DNA of 64,000 nucleotides, taken from assembly GCF_051603425.1 (NCBI RefSeq), contig NZ_CP194411.1, forward strand, positions 2,480,001 through 2,544,000, given 5' to 3'. Under the pieces are notes generated by a model. That model was not told where the DNA came from. It saw only the letters and a program-made list of their open reading frames with translations, and searched no databases. The position numbers and the translations under genes were made by a program. The DNA is from Selenomonas sputigena_A. Its GTDB lineage: Bacteria > Bacillota > Negativicutes > Selenomonadales > Selenomonadaceae. Below are positions 44,011 to 52,599 of the stretch, piece by piece (positions within the stretch are counted from its first letter, which is position 1; every line of letters starts with the position of its first letter).

Positions 44011-44454
44011 TCAGCTGCATTCCCGGCCTTCCGATGCGTCCGGCATAACCTCGATGTGCAGCTCATTCGCGCTATGCCAGGCACCATTGATGTGCATGGC
44101 ATAAACCACATCGATCTGCCCGAAAACAGCGTCATAGACGATGTCAAGCCGCTTCGTCGCCACGCAGAGCTCAAGTTCCCCGAAAGGCGTTCTATAACGG
44201 CTGCGGCTCTCCTGCCCCGGAATGAAGCGCTGCTCCTGCTCCACGGCGCCGCGCCGCGTCAAAATCAGCGCCCCCGGCGCGACCTTGAGCATCGTCCGAA
44301 CCGAGACGCCCTCGGCCAGTGTCGTATCATCATAGATGATGTAATGCCTGCCGCTGCGAAAATAATGCTTTCCCACAGTTGTCATTCCTATGCGGCTGAC
44401 CTCGCCTGCCGCATCCGTCTGCTCGCCCGTGACCTTTACGATTACCTTTTCCAC
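44011..44454 (-). CDS. YwiB-like DUF1934 protein
   Basis: A 147-residue beta-barrel-type protein: EKVIVKVTGEQ at the start, GKHYFRSGRHYIIYDDT, VRTMLKVAPGALILTRRGAVEQEQRF, PFGELELCVATKRLDI and AMHINGAWHSANELHIEV. These blocks match DUF1934 (B. subtilis YwiB), lipocalin-like proteins of unknown role found upstream of argS as here. I prefer GTG 44454, with AAGAGGAT eight bases upstream, over ATG 44484. Confidence 0.82.
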   Translation of the reverse strand: MEKVIVKVTGEQTDAAGEVSRIGMTTVGKHYFRSGRHYIIYDDTTLAEGVSVRTMLKVAPGALILTRRGAVEQEQRFIPGQESRSRYRTPFGELELCVATKRLDIVYDAVFGQIDVVYAMHINGAWHSANELHIEVMPDASEGRECS

Positions 44455-44584
44455 GAAATCGATCCTCTTGCTCCTGCAATCCATTGGCTAAACATAAAGG
44501 TTATCATGTTTTGCCTTCTTTTTCAATGAAAAGAATTGCCCGCCGAACGCCGCGGATTCCCCTCCCGTTCGAGCGCGGCTCCTC

Positions 44585-45064
44585 TCATTGCTGCTCTGCC
44601 TCCACCGTAATCGTTATCGCATTGTCCCGCATCAAACGCGCAAGCTGATAGCAATCCTCGATATATTTCTTTGCAAACCAGCGCATCATGCTGTAGCCGG
44701 CGGCAGCCGCAATCCCCTGGCCGATGAAAGGCACATACTTCGCGGCTCCCTTGCCGAGGTAGCGCTTGCCGAAACTCTTCAGGATCAGAATCACGCCTTC
44801 CTTCGTCGCAAAATCAAAGACCTTCTTCACGAACGGCACAAAGATATCATAATGCCGCAGACGTTCCTCTGCCTCCTGAGAAAGACCAAAACGCTGCCGC
44901 ACGTCCGCCATCATTTTCAGGCAGATCCCTGCGTCGACCCCGATATCAAGTCCAGGAATGGGATTGATCGCATTGGCTGCCCCCGCAATCGCATACGTCT
45001 TGACCTTGCCGTGACAGTCCGAGCGAATTTCTTCCAATGTTCTTTCGCGTACCATATCAGCCAT
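44585..45064 (-). CDS. Small membrane-associated protein (DUF697/EcsC-like helical region)
   Basis: A 159-residue protein with two amphipathic or membrane-inserting glycine-rich stretches: YAIAGAANAINPIPGLDIGVDAGICLKM (residues ~25-52) and YVPFIGQGIAAAAGYSMMRWF (~115-135). The NPIPG-D pattern is like the C-terminal hydrophobic region of DUF697 (YcjF-type) and GTPase-linked proteins, but no GTPase is adjacent. AGGAGG lies eight bases before ATG 45064, inside the end of the upstream cupin gene, which it overlaps by 8 bases, so the two are co-translated. Function unknown. Confidence 0.6.
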   Translation of the reverse strand: MADMVRERTLEEIRSDCHGKVKTYAIAGAANAINPIPGLDIGVDAGICLKMMADVRQRFGLSQEAEERLRHYDIFVPFVKKVFDFATKEGVILILKSFGKRYLGKGAAKYVPFIGQGIAAAAGYSMMRWFAKKYIEDCYQLARLMRDNAITITVEAEQQ

Positions 45065-46532
45065 TTCCACCGCCTCCTGTCCGTGCTGCCGCCTCATTTC
45101 CGGCTTGCGGAACCTCCTTCTCGTCAGGCGCCGCCGCATCGCGCGAGGCGTCCGAATACTTCCCGATGGCCTCCTTGGCCTGCGGATACTTTTTCAGCAG
45201 CTCCTCACGCCCCATGATGCGTATGCCATCTGCCTGGAGCGCCGGCGTCGTCATGCAGCTGATGAAACTATAGCCCATGGGATCGATATTTTCCGCTGCA
45301 AAGATCTGTCCCTTGGGAATCAGCACCATCGGCATATCTTCCGCCCCAACGCCCAGCCTGAACTCCCGCAGCTTCCCATCCGGCAAAAGCACCGTGAGCT
45401 TCAGCCCGCAGCCCTCATGGAAGTACCAAAGCTCATCGCAGTCGAGTTTCTGGAAACGCAACGCACCCGATCCCGAGAGCAAGAAGTAGCTGCTGCCCAC
45501 AGTCGGACGGCTCGCCTCTTCCCCTGTCCAATTCGGTGAAGTATAGACCCAGCTGTAAGCACCACCCTGCGCATCGCCCAGAAGCTTGAACTTCTGCATA
45601 AGCTCCCCGACACGCGCCGCCGTCCGCGCTGAAACGGCCATGTTTCCGGCAGTCGGCTCCGCCTGTTCCGCTCCCTGTACAGTCAAGCCGAACGGCGTGA
45701 ACCCCTCGTCTCCGGCCACCGGCCTCTCGGCCTGCATCACCGCCGTCGGAGAGGACGCCTCCTCTTTTTCGCTTGCAGCGGAACTTTTCGCCGCTTCAGA
45801 ATCCGCCGCAGCGTCGAGATTTGCCCCCTCTTCGCCAGCATCCGACGCCTTGGAAGCACTGCCGCCCTTCCGCACCACATGTTCGGACACAGATGCACCG
45901 CCCTTGCCCGCGCGAATCGTCAGCCTGCCGGACACGGGAGTTTCCTCAGCCTGCCCTGCAGGCCGATCCACAACCAATGTGCCATCTTTCTTGATGCGTA
46001 TAACCGCTGTATCCGACGACCCTGTATTTCCGGAAGCCGCATCCGTATCCGGCTTTTTTCCCTTCTGCGCCGTTTCCGCGTCGGTCTTTCCGGAGCGGCG
46101 CGTCGAGGGTTTCGCCCCGGTACTGCCGCCAGGCTGCTTTGCCGTGCTCTCCTCCGCCTCAATTTTTGCGGAAGTGCCTGCCCCCTTGCCCATAGCGGCT
46201 TTCTCAGCCTCCTGCAGTGCCTTGCTCGATGCGGCTCCACTCTTTGGCGGTTTTTCTGCCGCCACGGCGCGGGAAGGTGCCGCCGCCTCCTTCGTTCCTT
46301 TCGTACCCTTCATGCTTTCTGCTTCATCCCCGGCTTTTCGGTCTGTCGCCGTTGAAGCGTCCTCTGCCGTCGTACGCACTTTTCGCGCCCTGTTCGTGTC
46401 ATTCGCATTCCGCTGCGTCCCGGACGCCGCCTTCACGCCGCCGGCAGCCCCATGCACCACGGCCGTGCCGCCCAAGGATGTTCCGGCCAACACCCCTGCC
46501 AATACCCATCCAATAAGCTTCTTATATTCCAT
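45057..46532 (-). CDS. Secreted low-complexity protein with C-terminal cupin_5 (DUF985) domain
   Basis: A protein of 491 residues. The signal peptide or anchor is IGWVLAGVLAGTSLGGTAVVHGAAG. From ~30 to ~300 comes a disordered Ala/Glu/Lys/Ser/Thr region. From ~315 to 465 it matches cupin_5: LLGDAQGGAYSWVY, SSYFLLSGSGALRFQKLDCDELWYFHEG, LGVGAEDMPMVLIPKGQIFAAE, SFISCMTTPALQADGIRIMGREELLKKYP. The metal-binding His seen in cytosolic members at the 'HRVDSDE' position is not obvious (QKLDCDE), so sugar or metal binding may be altered. The start ATG 46532 has GAAGGGTGG upstream. Its export is unusual for this family. It overlaps the following membrane-associated gene. Confidence 0.75.
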   Translation of the reverse strand: MEYKKLIGWVLAGVLAGTSLGGTAVVHGAAGGVKAASGTQRNANDTNRARKVRTTAEDASTATDRKAGDEAESMKGTKGTKEAAAPSRAVAAEKPPKSGAASSKALQEAEKAAMGKGAGTSAKIEAEESTAKQPGGSTGAKPSTRRSGKTDAETAQKGKKPDTDAASGNTGSSDTAVIRIKKDGTLVVDRPAGQAEETPVSGRLTIRAGKGGASVSEHVVRKGGSASKASDAGEEGANLDAAADSEAAKSSAASEKEEASSPTAVMQAERPVAGDEGFTPFGLTVQGAEQAEPTAGNMAVSARTAARVGELMQKFKLLGDAQGGAYSWVYTSPNWTGEEASRPTVGSSYFLLSGSGALRFQKLDCDELWYFHEGCGLKLTVLLPDGKLREFRLGVGAEDMPMVLIPKGQIFAAENIDPMGYSFISCMTTPALQADGIRIMGREELLKKYPQAKEAIGKYSDASRDAAAPDEKEVPQAGNEAAARTGGGGNG

Positions 46533-46568
46533 GGTCGAACCACCCTTCAAGCAAAACCATCCCGTACA

Positions 46569-47369
46569 TTATATCATAAACGCTCTGTTTTCGCCGCACG
46601 CTGTACAAGACTTATTGCTCTGAGGCAAACTGATCCTGCGAAACTGCACGGAAAGGGCATCGTATGTGAGAAGCGTGCCCACGAGCAGTTTGCCGAGGCC
46701 AAGGCTGTATTTTATGGCCTCTGTCGCCTGCAAAACGCCCAGAATGCCGGAAACAGCACCAAGGATACCGACCTCCCTGCTCGTCGGCACAGCACCGTCT
46801 GACGGCGCTTCCTCAAAAACGCAGCGATAGCACGGCCCCTCGCCCGGCAGAACGGTCATTGTCTGCCCTACGAAACCAACGACACCCGCATGGGAAAACG
46901 GCTTTCGCAAAAAAACACAGGCATCATTGATTAAAAATTTTGCAGGAAAATTATCGGTGCAGTCAAGGATGAAATCATAATCCCTGTCGCGAATGATGTC
47001 CGCTATATTCTCCCGGGCAATTCTTTCCCGGTAAACAATGATTTTTGCATCCGGATTCAGCGCCGTCAGCGTCTCCTTCGCCGAATCGGCCTTTTTCTTG
47101 CCGATATCGGCCGTTTGATGGATGATCTGCCGCTGCAGGTTCGAAAGGTCGACGGCATCGTCATCGACAATGCCGAGCTCACCGATTCCCGCCGCAGCAA
47201 GGTACATTGCCGCAGGCGAGCCCAGTCCGCCCGCGCCGACAATGAGCACTTTCGCCGCGAAAAGTTTCTGCTGCCCTGCCTCGCCGACGCCCGGCAGAAG
47301 CATCTGCCTTGAATAGCGCTGTCGTTCCTTTTCTTTGAGCGCATGCACATCATTTTTTTCTGCCGTCAT
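46569..47369 (-). CDS. MoeB/ThiF/HesA-type adenylyltransferase
   Basis: A 266-residue E1-like enzyme from ATG 47369 (GGAGG six bases upstream). It has QRYSRQMLLPGVGEAGQQKL, nucleotide loop GAGGLGSPAAMYLAAAG near 42, DLSNLQRQIIH, CTDNFPAKFLIND and the zinc pairs CYRC near 180 and CTAC near 258. These activate the C-terminal Gly of ThiS/MoaD-like carriers for sulfur transfer. No carrier or thi/moa gene lies beside it, so thiamine, molybdopterin or another sulfur path cannot be chosen from this window. Confidence 0.87.
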   Translation of the reverse strand: MTAEKNDVHALKEKERQRYSRQMLLPGVGEAGQQKLFAAKVLIVGAGGLGSPAAMYLAAAGIGELGIVDDDAVDLSNLQRQIIHQTADIGKKKADSAKETLTALNPDAKIIVYRERIARENIADIIRDRDYDFILDCTDNFPAKFLINDACVFLRKPFSHAGVVGFVGQTMTVLPGEGPCYRCVFEEAPSDGAVPTSREVGILGAVSGILGVLQATEAIKYSLGLGKLLVGTLLTYDALSVQFRRISLPQSNKSCTACGENRAFMI

Positions 47370-47486
47370 GACACGCCTCCTCCCTGCCGTCCAAACCGCC
47401 GCCATGCTGCCAACACGGCGCTGCACTTTCACGCTCCATATTCTTCGCGCCTTCCCATAATCCTTCTTCCCGTTTTCGCAAAACCA

Positions 47487-47529
47487 AAAGCGGCAGCCCG
47501 CAGCACATGCCGCGAGCCGCCGCTTTTTC
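47487..47529 (-). terminator. Intrinsic terminator after the 100-residue protein gene
   Basis: AAAGCGGC on one arm pairs with GCCGCTTT on the other, with a GC-rich imperfect inner stem (GCCCGC/GCGAGCC region) and a run of Ts on the minus strand. It lies 25-67 bp after the stop at 47554 and before the MoeB-type gene. Confidence 0.7.
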
Positions 47530-47553
47530 AGCCTTGTTGATATTGCCGCTGTA

Positions 47554-47856
47554 TCAGACAGAAACGACCTTGACGATATTCGCACCGAACGCCTCTTTGA
47601 GCACCGGAACACATTCCTTCAGGAGCATCGTGCGTTCACGCACCGTGCGTGTTGTGATGAGGAGCGTCGTGCCGCTCTTGGCAAGGTTCTGCAATGGTGC
47701 GAGATACTTTCCGTACTTTTCCGCCCCAAGGATTTCTTTAGCCCGTGCCAATCCGTCATGCACATCCGCCCGAGCCTCGGGAATGCGGTCTTCAATCGCA
47801 CTCATAGTCTCCGCCGTAAGATGCGGATTGTGGAGCAGCCATTCTTTTTCCATCAT
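47554..47856 (-). CDS. Hypothetical 100-residue protein
   Basis: Starts MMEKEWLLHNPHLTAETMSAIEDRIPEARADVHDGL and ends FGANIVKVVSV. The order of a short helical start, YGKYLAPLQNLAKSGTTLLITTRTVRERTML, a second helix and a final beta strand faintly recalls the DnaA N-terminal fold (W..L.PL..GG.L.+.......). That is a guess. No signal peptide or metal motif is seen. It is the promoter-proximal neighbour of the MoeB-type gene but is separated from it by a terminator. Confidence 0.6.
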   Translation of the reverse strand: MMEKEWLLHNPHLTAETMSAIEDRIPEARADVHDGLARAKEILGAEKYGKYLAPLQNLAKSGTTLLITTRTVRERTMLLKECVPVLKEAFGANIVKVVSV

Positions 47857-47932
47857 GGTGGAATCCTCCCTCTCCTTTACGAAAAATCCTATCTCCGGAA
47901 AATGCCCGCCTCCCCCAAGACCATCTCCCATC

Positions 47933-48439
47933 TCAGTGCTGCATCAAGCCGACCTTGATAAAAACAATCTTGCCGTCTTTGACGCCAAAAGTCAGATAAC
48001 GCATGGGATCGTCTGCCTGCCAATACGTATAATAATCGTAGCCGGGCATACGGCGCGCCTTATGCTTTTTCGGATCCACCTGGCCCGTGCCGTAAAGCTT
48101 ATGGAGGATCGAGACGTCCATGCCGACCGTCACGCCTGCCGGTGTGGCCCAGCCATTGTTCGCCTTCACGATGATGGACTTCACGCTCGTGCCGTCCGCT
48201 GTCGGCACAATCTTCACGCTGTCGCCATAGCCAAGGACATAATCGATATGACGCGACTTCATCCTCTTCATCGGTCCATAGACCTCGCGCACATAATCAA
48301 GCGACATGCCCGGTTCGATGGTGCCGAGCGAAATATCCTGCGGCCCCATCCAGTCGAGCCCCTCCGCACCGCATACAGCACTGCCGGTCATAAGCGCAGC
48401 ACCGAGAAGCAAGCTCACAGCGATTTTCTTCATTTTCAT
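47933..48439 (-). CDS. Secreted protein with two BamE/SmpA-like repeats
   Basis: A 168-residue protein from ATG 48439 (AGGAG eight bases upstream), with signal peptide MKMKKIAVSLLLGAALMTGSAVCGA. The mature part has two similar units: GTIEPGMSLDYVREVYGPMKRM and GVTVGMDVSILHKLYGTGQV, each of the form 'xGMs...+x+YG'. They are followed by YYTYWQADDPMRYLTFGVKDGKIVFIKVG. This is the short helix-helix-beta pattern of BamE/SmpA-like or DUF-type periplasmic proteins that recur in Negativicutes. It is exported; function unknown. Confidence 0.65.
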   Translation of the reverse strand: MKMKKIAVSLLLGAALMTGSAVCGAEGLDWMGPQDISLGTIEPGMSLDYVREVYGPMKRMKSRHIDYVLGYGDSVKIVPTADGTSVKSIIVKANNGWATPAGVTVGMDVSILHKLYGTGQVDPKKHKARRMPGYDYYTYWQADDPMRYLTFGVKDGKIVFIKVGLMQH

Positions 48440-48482
48440 ACAACACACTCCTGTTCAAACACAAAGCAACTCCGGCGATATC

Positions 48483-49466
48483 TCAGACGGCTGCATCACC
48501 TCCCCCGAAACTTTTCTTTTGCTGCCTTACTTTATCATACCATACAGCAAACGACTCGTACAAGAATTCATGCACAAGAAATTCCGGCTCAACAGCTTCT
48601 GCAATGCGCCGTGCCGCCGAAGTCGCAAAAGGCCGATGCCAATCCACCTGCGAAACATAGCGATAGGATTCTTCCACAGTCAAAGCCTGCGGCCTCTCCT
48701 TCTGTTTCTGCGCCATCATCCTGCGCACAAAAGCGCCGGAAAGCGAACAATGCAGATGCATGGCAAAGATCCGCTCACGCAATGCCCCAAGATTTTTCAC
48801 GCAGCGCAAAATATAAGCGGCAGCCTGCGCCTCATCTGCAAGCCGCAGTTCCGTGTTCATCATATGCCCGGTGTCGAGCAAAAACCCCGTGCGCTCATGT
48901 CTCGTCGCCTCCAAAAGACGTGCCGCAAGCATCGGCTCCGTCAAAGTCAGTCCCGGCCACCAAAGATTCTCATAGAGCAGCAAGCACTCCTCCGGCAAGG
49001 CATCCGCAAAAGCGTTCACCAAATCTGCCGTAGCATCAATAACGGTCGCCGCGCCATAGGCAAAGCGCCGATTATAAAGCTCCCAGCTGCGCGCGTTTGC
49101 GACATGAAGCACGACATAGCGCGCACCGCAGGCCGCTGCCGCACGAATATTTTCCCGCCAGCGAGAGAGCCACTCTTCACGGCTTGCGCCAAAAACAGCG
49201 GCAACGGTTTCCCTGTCGCCGAACTCCCGCACGAGTTCCTCTTCACGCCCCCACCAGAAATCAAGCCAATTCGGCCAGAAACGCAGGTGGACGCCGCAGA
49301 TGTCAAATTCAGAAAAGAACTCCTCGCGTCCCGCTCCGGTAAGCATGAGTTCAATGCCGGAAAAGCCGAACTCCTCCAGCAAATGTCTGAGGCGCGTCGG
49401 GTCGCCCCCCAAGACAATATCCGTATCGCACGGATAATCCGAGACATTCAAAAGCTCCCGCATCAT
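48483..49466 (-). CDS. Xylose-isomerase-like TIM-barrel protein (AP endonuclease family 2)
   Basis: A 327-residue cytosolic protein: MRELLNVSDYPCDTDIVLGG, GFSGIELMLTGAG, GVHLRFWPNWLDFW, AAACGARYVVLHVANA, LLYENLWWPGLTL, FLLDTGHMMN and FAMHLHCS run in TIM-barrel strand order. They keep the Glu/Asp/His residues (E in YENL, D/H in DTGH, H in MHLH) that bind a divalent metal in this superfamily. It follows an FecBCD-type transporter by 57 bp on the same strand, which suggests that it processes the imported compound or its carrier. Substrate unknown. Confidence 0.8.
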   Translation of the reverse strand: MMRELLNVSDYPCDTDIVLGGDPTRLRHLLEEFGFSGIELMLTGAGREEFFSEFDICGVHLRFWPNWLDFWWGREEELVREFGDRETVAAVFGASREEWLSRWRENIRAAAACGARYVVLHVANARSWELYNRRFAYGAATVIDATADLVNAFADALPEECLLLYENLWWPGLTLTEPMLAARLLEATRHERTGFLLDTGHMMNTELRLADEAQAAAYILRCVKNLGALRERIFAMHLHCSLSGAFVRRMMAQKQKERPQALTVEESYRYVSQVDWHRPFATSAARRIAEAVEPEFLVHEFLYESFAVWYDKVRQQKKSFGGGDAAV

Positions 49467-49523
49467 CCATCCCCCACTGATGCCGCAGCGGCATCGCCGC
49501 TGCAGACATAAACAAAATCCGTC

Positions 49524-50552
49524 TCACTGCAAATATTTCCGGCGTCGGCGCAGCAAGTAAAGAAAATACGGCGTCCCAATAAAAGCCGTCATAATGCCGA
49601 CGCGAATTTCCACCCCAGAAAAAACGATGCGCCCAAAGGCATCGGCAAGCACGAGAAACGCGCCCCCGGCCAAAAAACTTGCCGGCAGAAGATATCTGTG
49701 ATCCGGTCCGGCAACAAACCGCATCATATGCGGTACGACAAGACCAACAAAACCAATATTGCCGCTGACCGACACACCTGCCGCTGTCGCCAGCGATGCG
49801 AGCGTGAGAAACAGCAGCCGAAAGAATGTCACATTCATGCCTACGGCACGCGCTTCCGTCTCCCCCAGCGCAAGGATATTCAAATGGCGTGCGAGCAGCA
49901 GCAGAATGCAGCCGGCCGCACCTATGGGAACCGCACCGAGCACGACATGATCCCAGCGTCGGTAATCCAGTCCTCCGATTGTCCAGAACAAATACTGCTG
50001 CAAAGTCTGCTCATTTGCAGCCGTGAGGACAGCAGCTGTACAGGCGGCGAGAAACATACCCACAACCACGCCGGAAAGCAAAAGCGTCATCATCGGCACC
50101 CTGCCGTGCTGCAGGGAAAGCAATACCGTCAATCCCACAGCGAGCAAAGCGCCGCAAAAAGAAAAGCCTGTCAGAAAAAACGGCCCTGCTGCGGCCGCCC
50201 CCGAGGCAATCGCCAACACGGCGCCGACCGAGGCGCCTGCCGAAACCCCGATAATGCCGGGATCAGCCAAGGGATTAGAAAAAATCCCCTGCAGCACCGC
50301 TCCCGATATGCCGAGACCCGCGCCGACCAAAAGCCCGACGAGCGTACGCGGCAGGCGGATATGCCAAAGCACCGCTTCCTGCTCCGGCGTCAGGACAACC
50401 TCGGGAAAAAGAGGCAGCCCTGCCGCATGGGAAAACGCCGCCAGGATACTGCGCAGCGGAATATCGTATTGCCCCGCACTCATGGAAAAAACAGCCGCAA
50501 ACGCCACGAGAAAAACGAGAGCGAAAAAAAACCATCCCCGCCTCCTGCTCAT
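49524..50552 (-). CDS. FecCD-family ABC permease
   Basis: A 342-residue protein with about ten membrane helices. The family blocks are HIRLPRTLVGLLVGAGLGISGAVLQGIFSNPLADPGIIGVSAGAS (residues ~69-113), the coupling segment LALGETEARAVGMN and GLVVPHMMRFVAGPDHRYLLPAS. It pairs with the ATPase gene just upstream, which it overlaps by 4 bases. It is similar in kind to, but clearly distinct from, the riboswitch-linked permease at 23.7 kb. Confidence 0.92.
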   Translation of the reverse strand: MSRRRGWFFFALVFLVAFAAVFSMSAGQYDIPLRSILAAFSHAAGLPLFPEVVLTPEQEAVLWHIRLPRTLVGLLVGAGLGISGAVLQGIFSNPLADPGIIGVSAGASVGAVLAIASGAAAAGPFFLTGFSFCGALLAVGLTVLLSLQHGRVPMMTLLLSGVVVGMFLAACTAAVLTAANEQTLQQYLFWTIGGLDYRRWDHVVLGAVPIGAAGCILLLLARHLNILALGETEARAVGMNVTFFRLLFLTLASLATAAGVSVSGNIGFVGLVVPHMMRFVAGPDHRYLLPASFLAGGAFLVLADAFGRIVFSGVEIRVGIMTAFIGTPYFLYLLRRRRKYLQ

Positions 50553-51391
50553 GATGCCGTCTCCCCCCTGTCGCCCAAAATCAGCCCGAGAAGCCGTGCC
50601 TTCCTGTCGTCAAAGTCATCCTCCGTAAACACTTCGGCATGATTCGTGAGCGGATTCCACGCAACATGCACAGGCGCCCCATAAGCCCTCGTCAAAATCG
50701 TATCGGTCAGCACATCCGCAGGCTTGCCGTCCGCGAGAATACATCCTCGGGCAAGAAGCAGGAGACGCGAACAAAAACGGGCGGCAAGAGAAAGCTCATG
50801 CGCCACGATCAGTACCGTCTTGCCGGCTCTTGCAAGCTCACGACAAAAGCGAAAAATCTCTTCCTGATAAATGACGTCAAGCCCCGTTGCCGGTTCGTCA
50901 AGGAAGAGCAGCGGCGTCTGCTGTGCAAGCACCTTTGCCAGCAGCACGCGTTGGCGCTGCCCGCCGGACATCGCACCGAGCGGCGTTTCCGCCAGCTCCG
51001 ACACCCCCACATACTCCATGCAGGCCTCCGCCAAGGCTCGATCCGCAGCGCTTTCTCTCCGCCACCAGGAAAGATATGCATAGCGTCCTGCCAGCACGAT
51101 TTCTCGTGCCGTGTAATCAAATGCAAGATCGACCTGCTGCTGCAAATATGCGGCACGACGTGCCAAAGAGCGGGCGGACAGCTGCAAAAGCGGCTCTCCC
51201 AGCAGCATAACCCGACCTGAAAAAGGCGTCAGAATACCGCGCAGCGTCTTTAGGAGCGTGCTCTTTCCCGCTCCGTTGGGGCCAATAAGGCCGACAAGCT
51301 CTCCCTCGCCTATGGAAAGCGAAACATTTTCCAAAACAGGCTGTTTCCCATACCCCGCATAGAGGCCATCCGCCCTGATTCTTTCCCTCAT
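50549..51391 (-). CDS. ABC transporter ATPase, FecE/FhuC type
   Basis: A 280-residue ATPase: Walker A GPNGAGKSTLLK near residue 36, LQQQVDLAFDYTAREIVLAGRYAYLSWW (typical of the siderophore/cobalamin/heme subgroup), signature MSGGQRQRV, Walker B LLFLDEPATGLDVI and switch His in VAHELSLAAR. The C-terminal ~30 residues (VHVAWNPLTNHAEVFTEDDFDDRKARLLGL) extend past the usual fold. It lies 12 bp after the binding-protein gene and overlaps the permease gene. Confidence 0.92.
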   Translation of the reverse strand: MRERIRADGLYAGYGKQPVLENVSLSIGEGELVGLIGPNGAGKSTLLKTLRGILTPFSGRVMLLGEPLLQLSARSLARRAAYLQQQVDLAFDYTAREIVLAGRYAYLSWWRRESAADRALAEACMEYVGVSELAETPLGAMSGGQRQRVLLAKVLAQQTPLLFLDEPATGLDVIYQEEIFRFCRELARAGKTVLIVAHELSLAARFCSRLLLLARGCILADGKPADVLTDTILTRAYGAPVHVAWNPLTNHAEVFTEDDFDDRKARLLGLILGDRGETAS

Positions 51392-51403
51392 AAATCCCCC
51401 GCT

Positions 51404-52408
51404 TCAATCCACGGCTGAAAGATGTTCATCGCGCCCTTGACGGAATGCGTCGCCATAAGCGCGATAAGCAATCTCCTGCACACCGAGCACGAAATCCTGC
51501 GAAGAATTGTAGATATAAGCCTCCGTAGGCTCCAGAAGGTTTCCGCCCCGAATCGCCTTGAGCGTCTGCAGCGCCGGATCATCCAGGTATTCCCTGCGGA
51601 ATTTTTCTACATCGAAATTCCCGTGATTATTATATGTAGGCAAAAACAAGATATCGGGATCGATCTGGACAAGCTGCTCCTTCGTCATGACCTGGCCGTC
51701 ACGAATGCCCAAAACGGCGCGTCCGTTTTTCACCCCCGCATAGCGGCACGCCTCATCAAAAGTCGAGCCTATACCGCCATATCCCTGCATCAGCGAGATC
51801 AGAACAACCGTTTTTCTCTCCTTCTCGGGAATCGCATCGACTTTCTGCTTAATGTCTTTAAGACGCGCGTCCATCATGGCCAGAAGCCTTTCACCGCGCT
51901 CGGGAACACCGGCCGCCTGCGCCAGCAAAACGACGGTTTCCCTGATCTCCTCAAGATTCCTCGCCCCCTTGCAGACGACGACCTTGAGTCCCGCTTCCCG
52001 CAAGGACGGCACTAAGGAGAGATCGCCCCAGTCCGGCACAATGACGAGATCCGGGGAAAGCGCCATGATTCCTTCGACCGTCGGTCTGCCTATGCGATTC
52101 GGCACCTTTTCAGCCAAACCCACGACATTCGAGCTCACGGGATCATCGAGCAGCGCGTCAACGGCCGCCATATCTTCCGGCGGCACAAGGCCGAGCATGA
52201 CCTCATCCGTGCTCATCGAGAGCGTGAGAATGCGATGTGGTTTTTCGGGCAGGGACACGACCGTTCCCTGGATGTCCGTCACCTCATAGGACGCTGCCGT
52301 GCCATGCCCCGGCGCCTCTGAACTGCCGCAGGCTGCCAGCAGCAGACAAAAGCAGAGCAGCACGCCGGCCAAAACATTTCTTGCCAAAATCTTCCCTTCC
52401 TTCTTCAT
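51404..52408 (-). CDS. Substrate-binding lipoprotein (FecB/BtuF-like)
   Basis: A 334-residue protein with a lipoprotein signal peptide (lipobox LLAAC near residue 26). Then TDIQGTVVSLPEKPHRILTLSMSTDEVMLGLVPPEDMAAVDALL, IGRPTVEGIMALSPDLVIVPDW and PDILFLPTYNNHG give the two-lobed class III binding-protein fold. ATG 52408 has GGAGG almost adjacent, so TTG 12 bases or more downstream (MLARNVLAG...) could be the true start. A consensus promoter lies ~40 bp upstream. No riboswitch or clear Fur box is seen in the short leader, so iron, heme or corrinoid cannot be separated. Confidence 0.88.
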   Translation of the reverse strand: MKKEGKILARNVLAGVLLCFCLLLAACGSSEAPGHGTAASYEVTDIQGTVVSLPEKPHRILTLSMSTDEVMLGLVPPEDMAAVDALLDDPVSSNVVGLAEKVPNRIGRPTVEGIMALSPDLVIVPDWGDLSLVPSLREAGLKVVVCKGARNLEEIRETVVLLAQAAGVPERGERLLAMMDARLKDIKQKVDAIPEKERKTVVLISLMQGYGGIGSTFDEACRYAGVKNGRAVLGIRDGQVMTKEQLVQIDPDILFLPTYNNHGNFDVEKFRREYLDDPALQTLKAIRGGNLLEPTEAYIYNSSQDFVLGVQEIAYRAYGDAFRQGRDEHLSAVD

Positions 52409-52445
52409 TCCTCCATTGTGCAGCCAATGGAGACTTCTTGAAAAC

Positions 52446-52474
52446 ATGCTACCGCGAAAGACTTTGCTTGTCAA
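52446..52474 (-). promoter_or_regulatory. Promoter of the second FecBCD-type operon
   Basis: Minus-strand TTGACA (52474-52469), 17-bp spacer, TAGCAT (52451-52446). The leader to ATG 52408 would be only about 30 nt. Confidence 0.75.
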
Positions 52475-52599
52475 TCTTCTGTGTTTGAGGAGCAGCAAAC
52501 CGCCGCACTTTCCGGCAAACATTGAACAGGAGGGATTCCCGGTGGAAACCCCTCCTGCCCATATCCCGTGCAGAGCCCGGACTGCTGCGCTTCCGTTCG

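Noticed and set aside
52527..52557. CAGGAGGG/CCCTCCTG hairpin after the autotransporter as a terminator
   Set aside because: The stem is good but there is no T-run after it on the minus strand, so it was not called as an intrinsic terminator.
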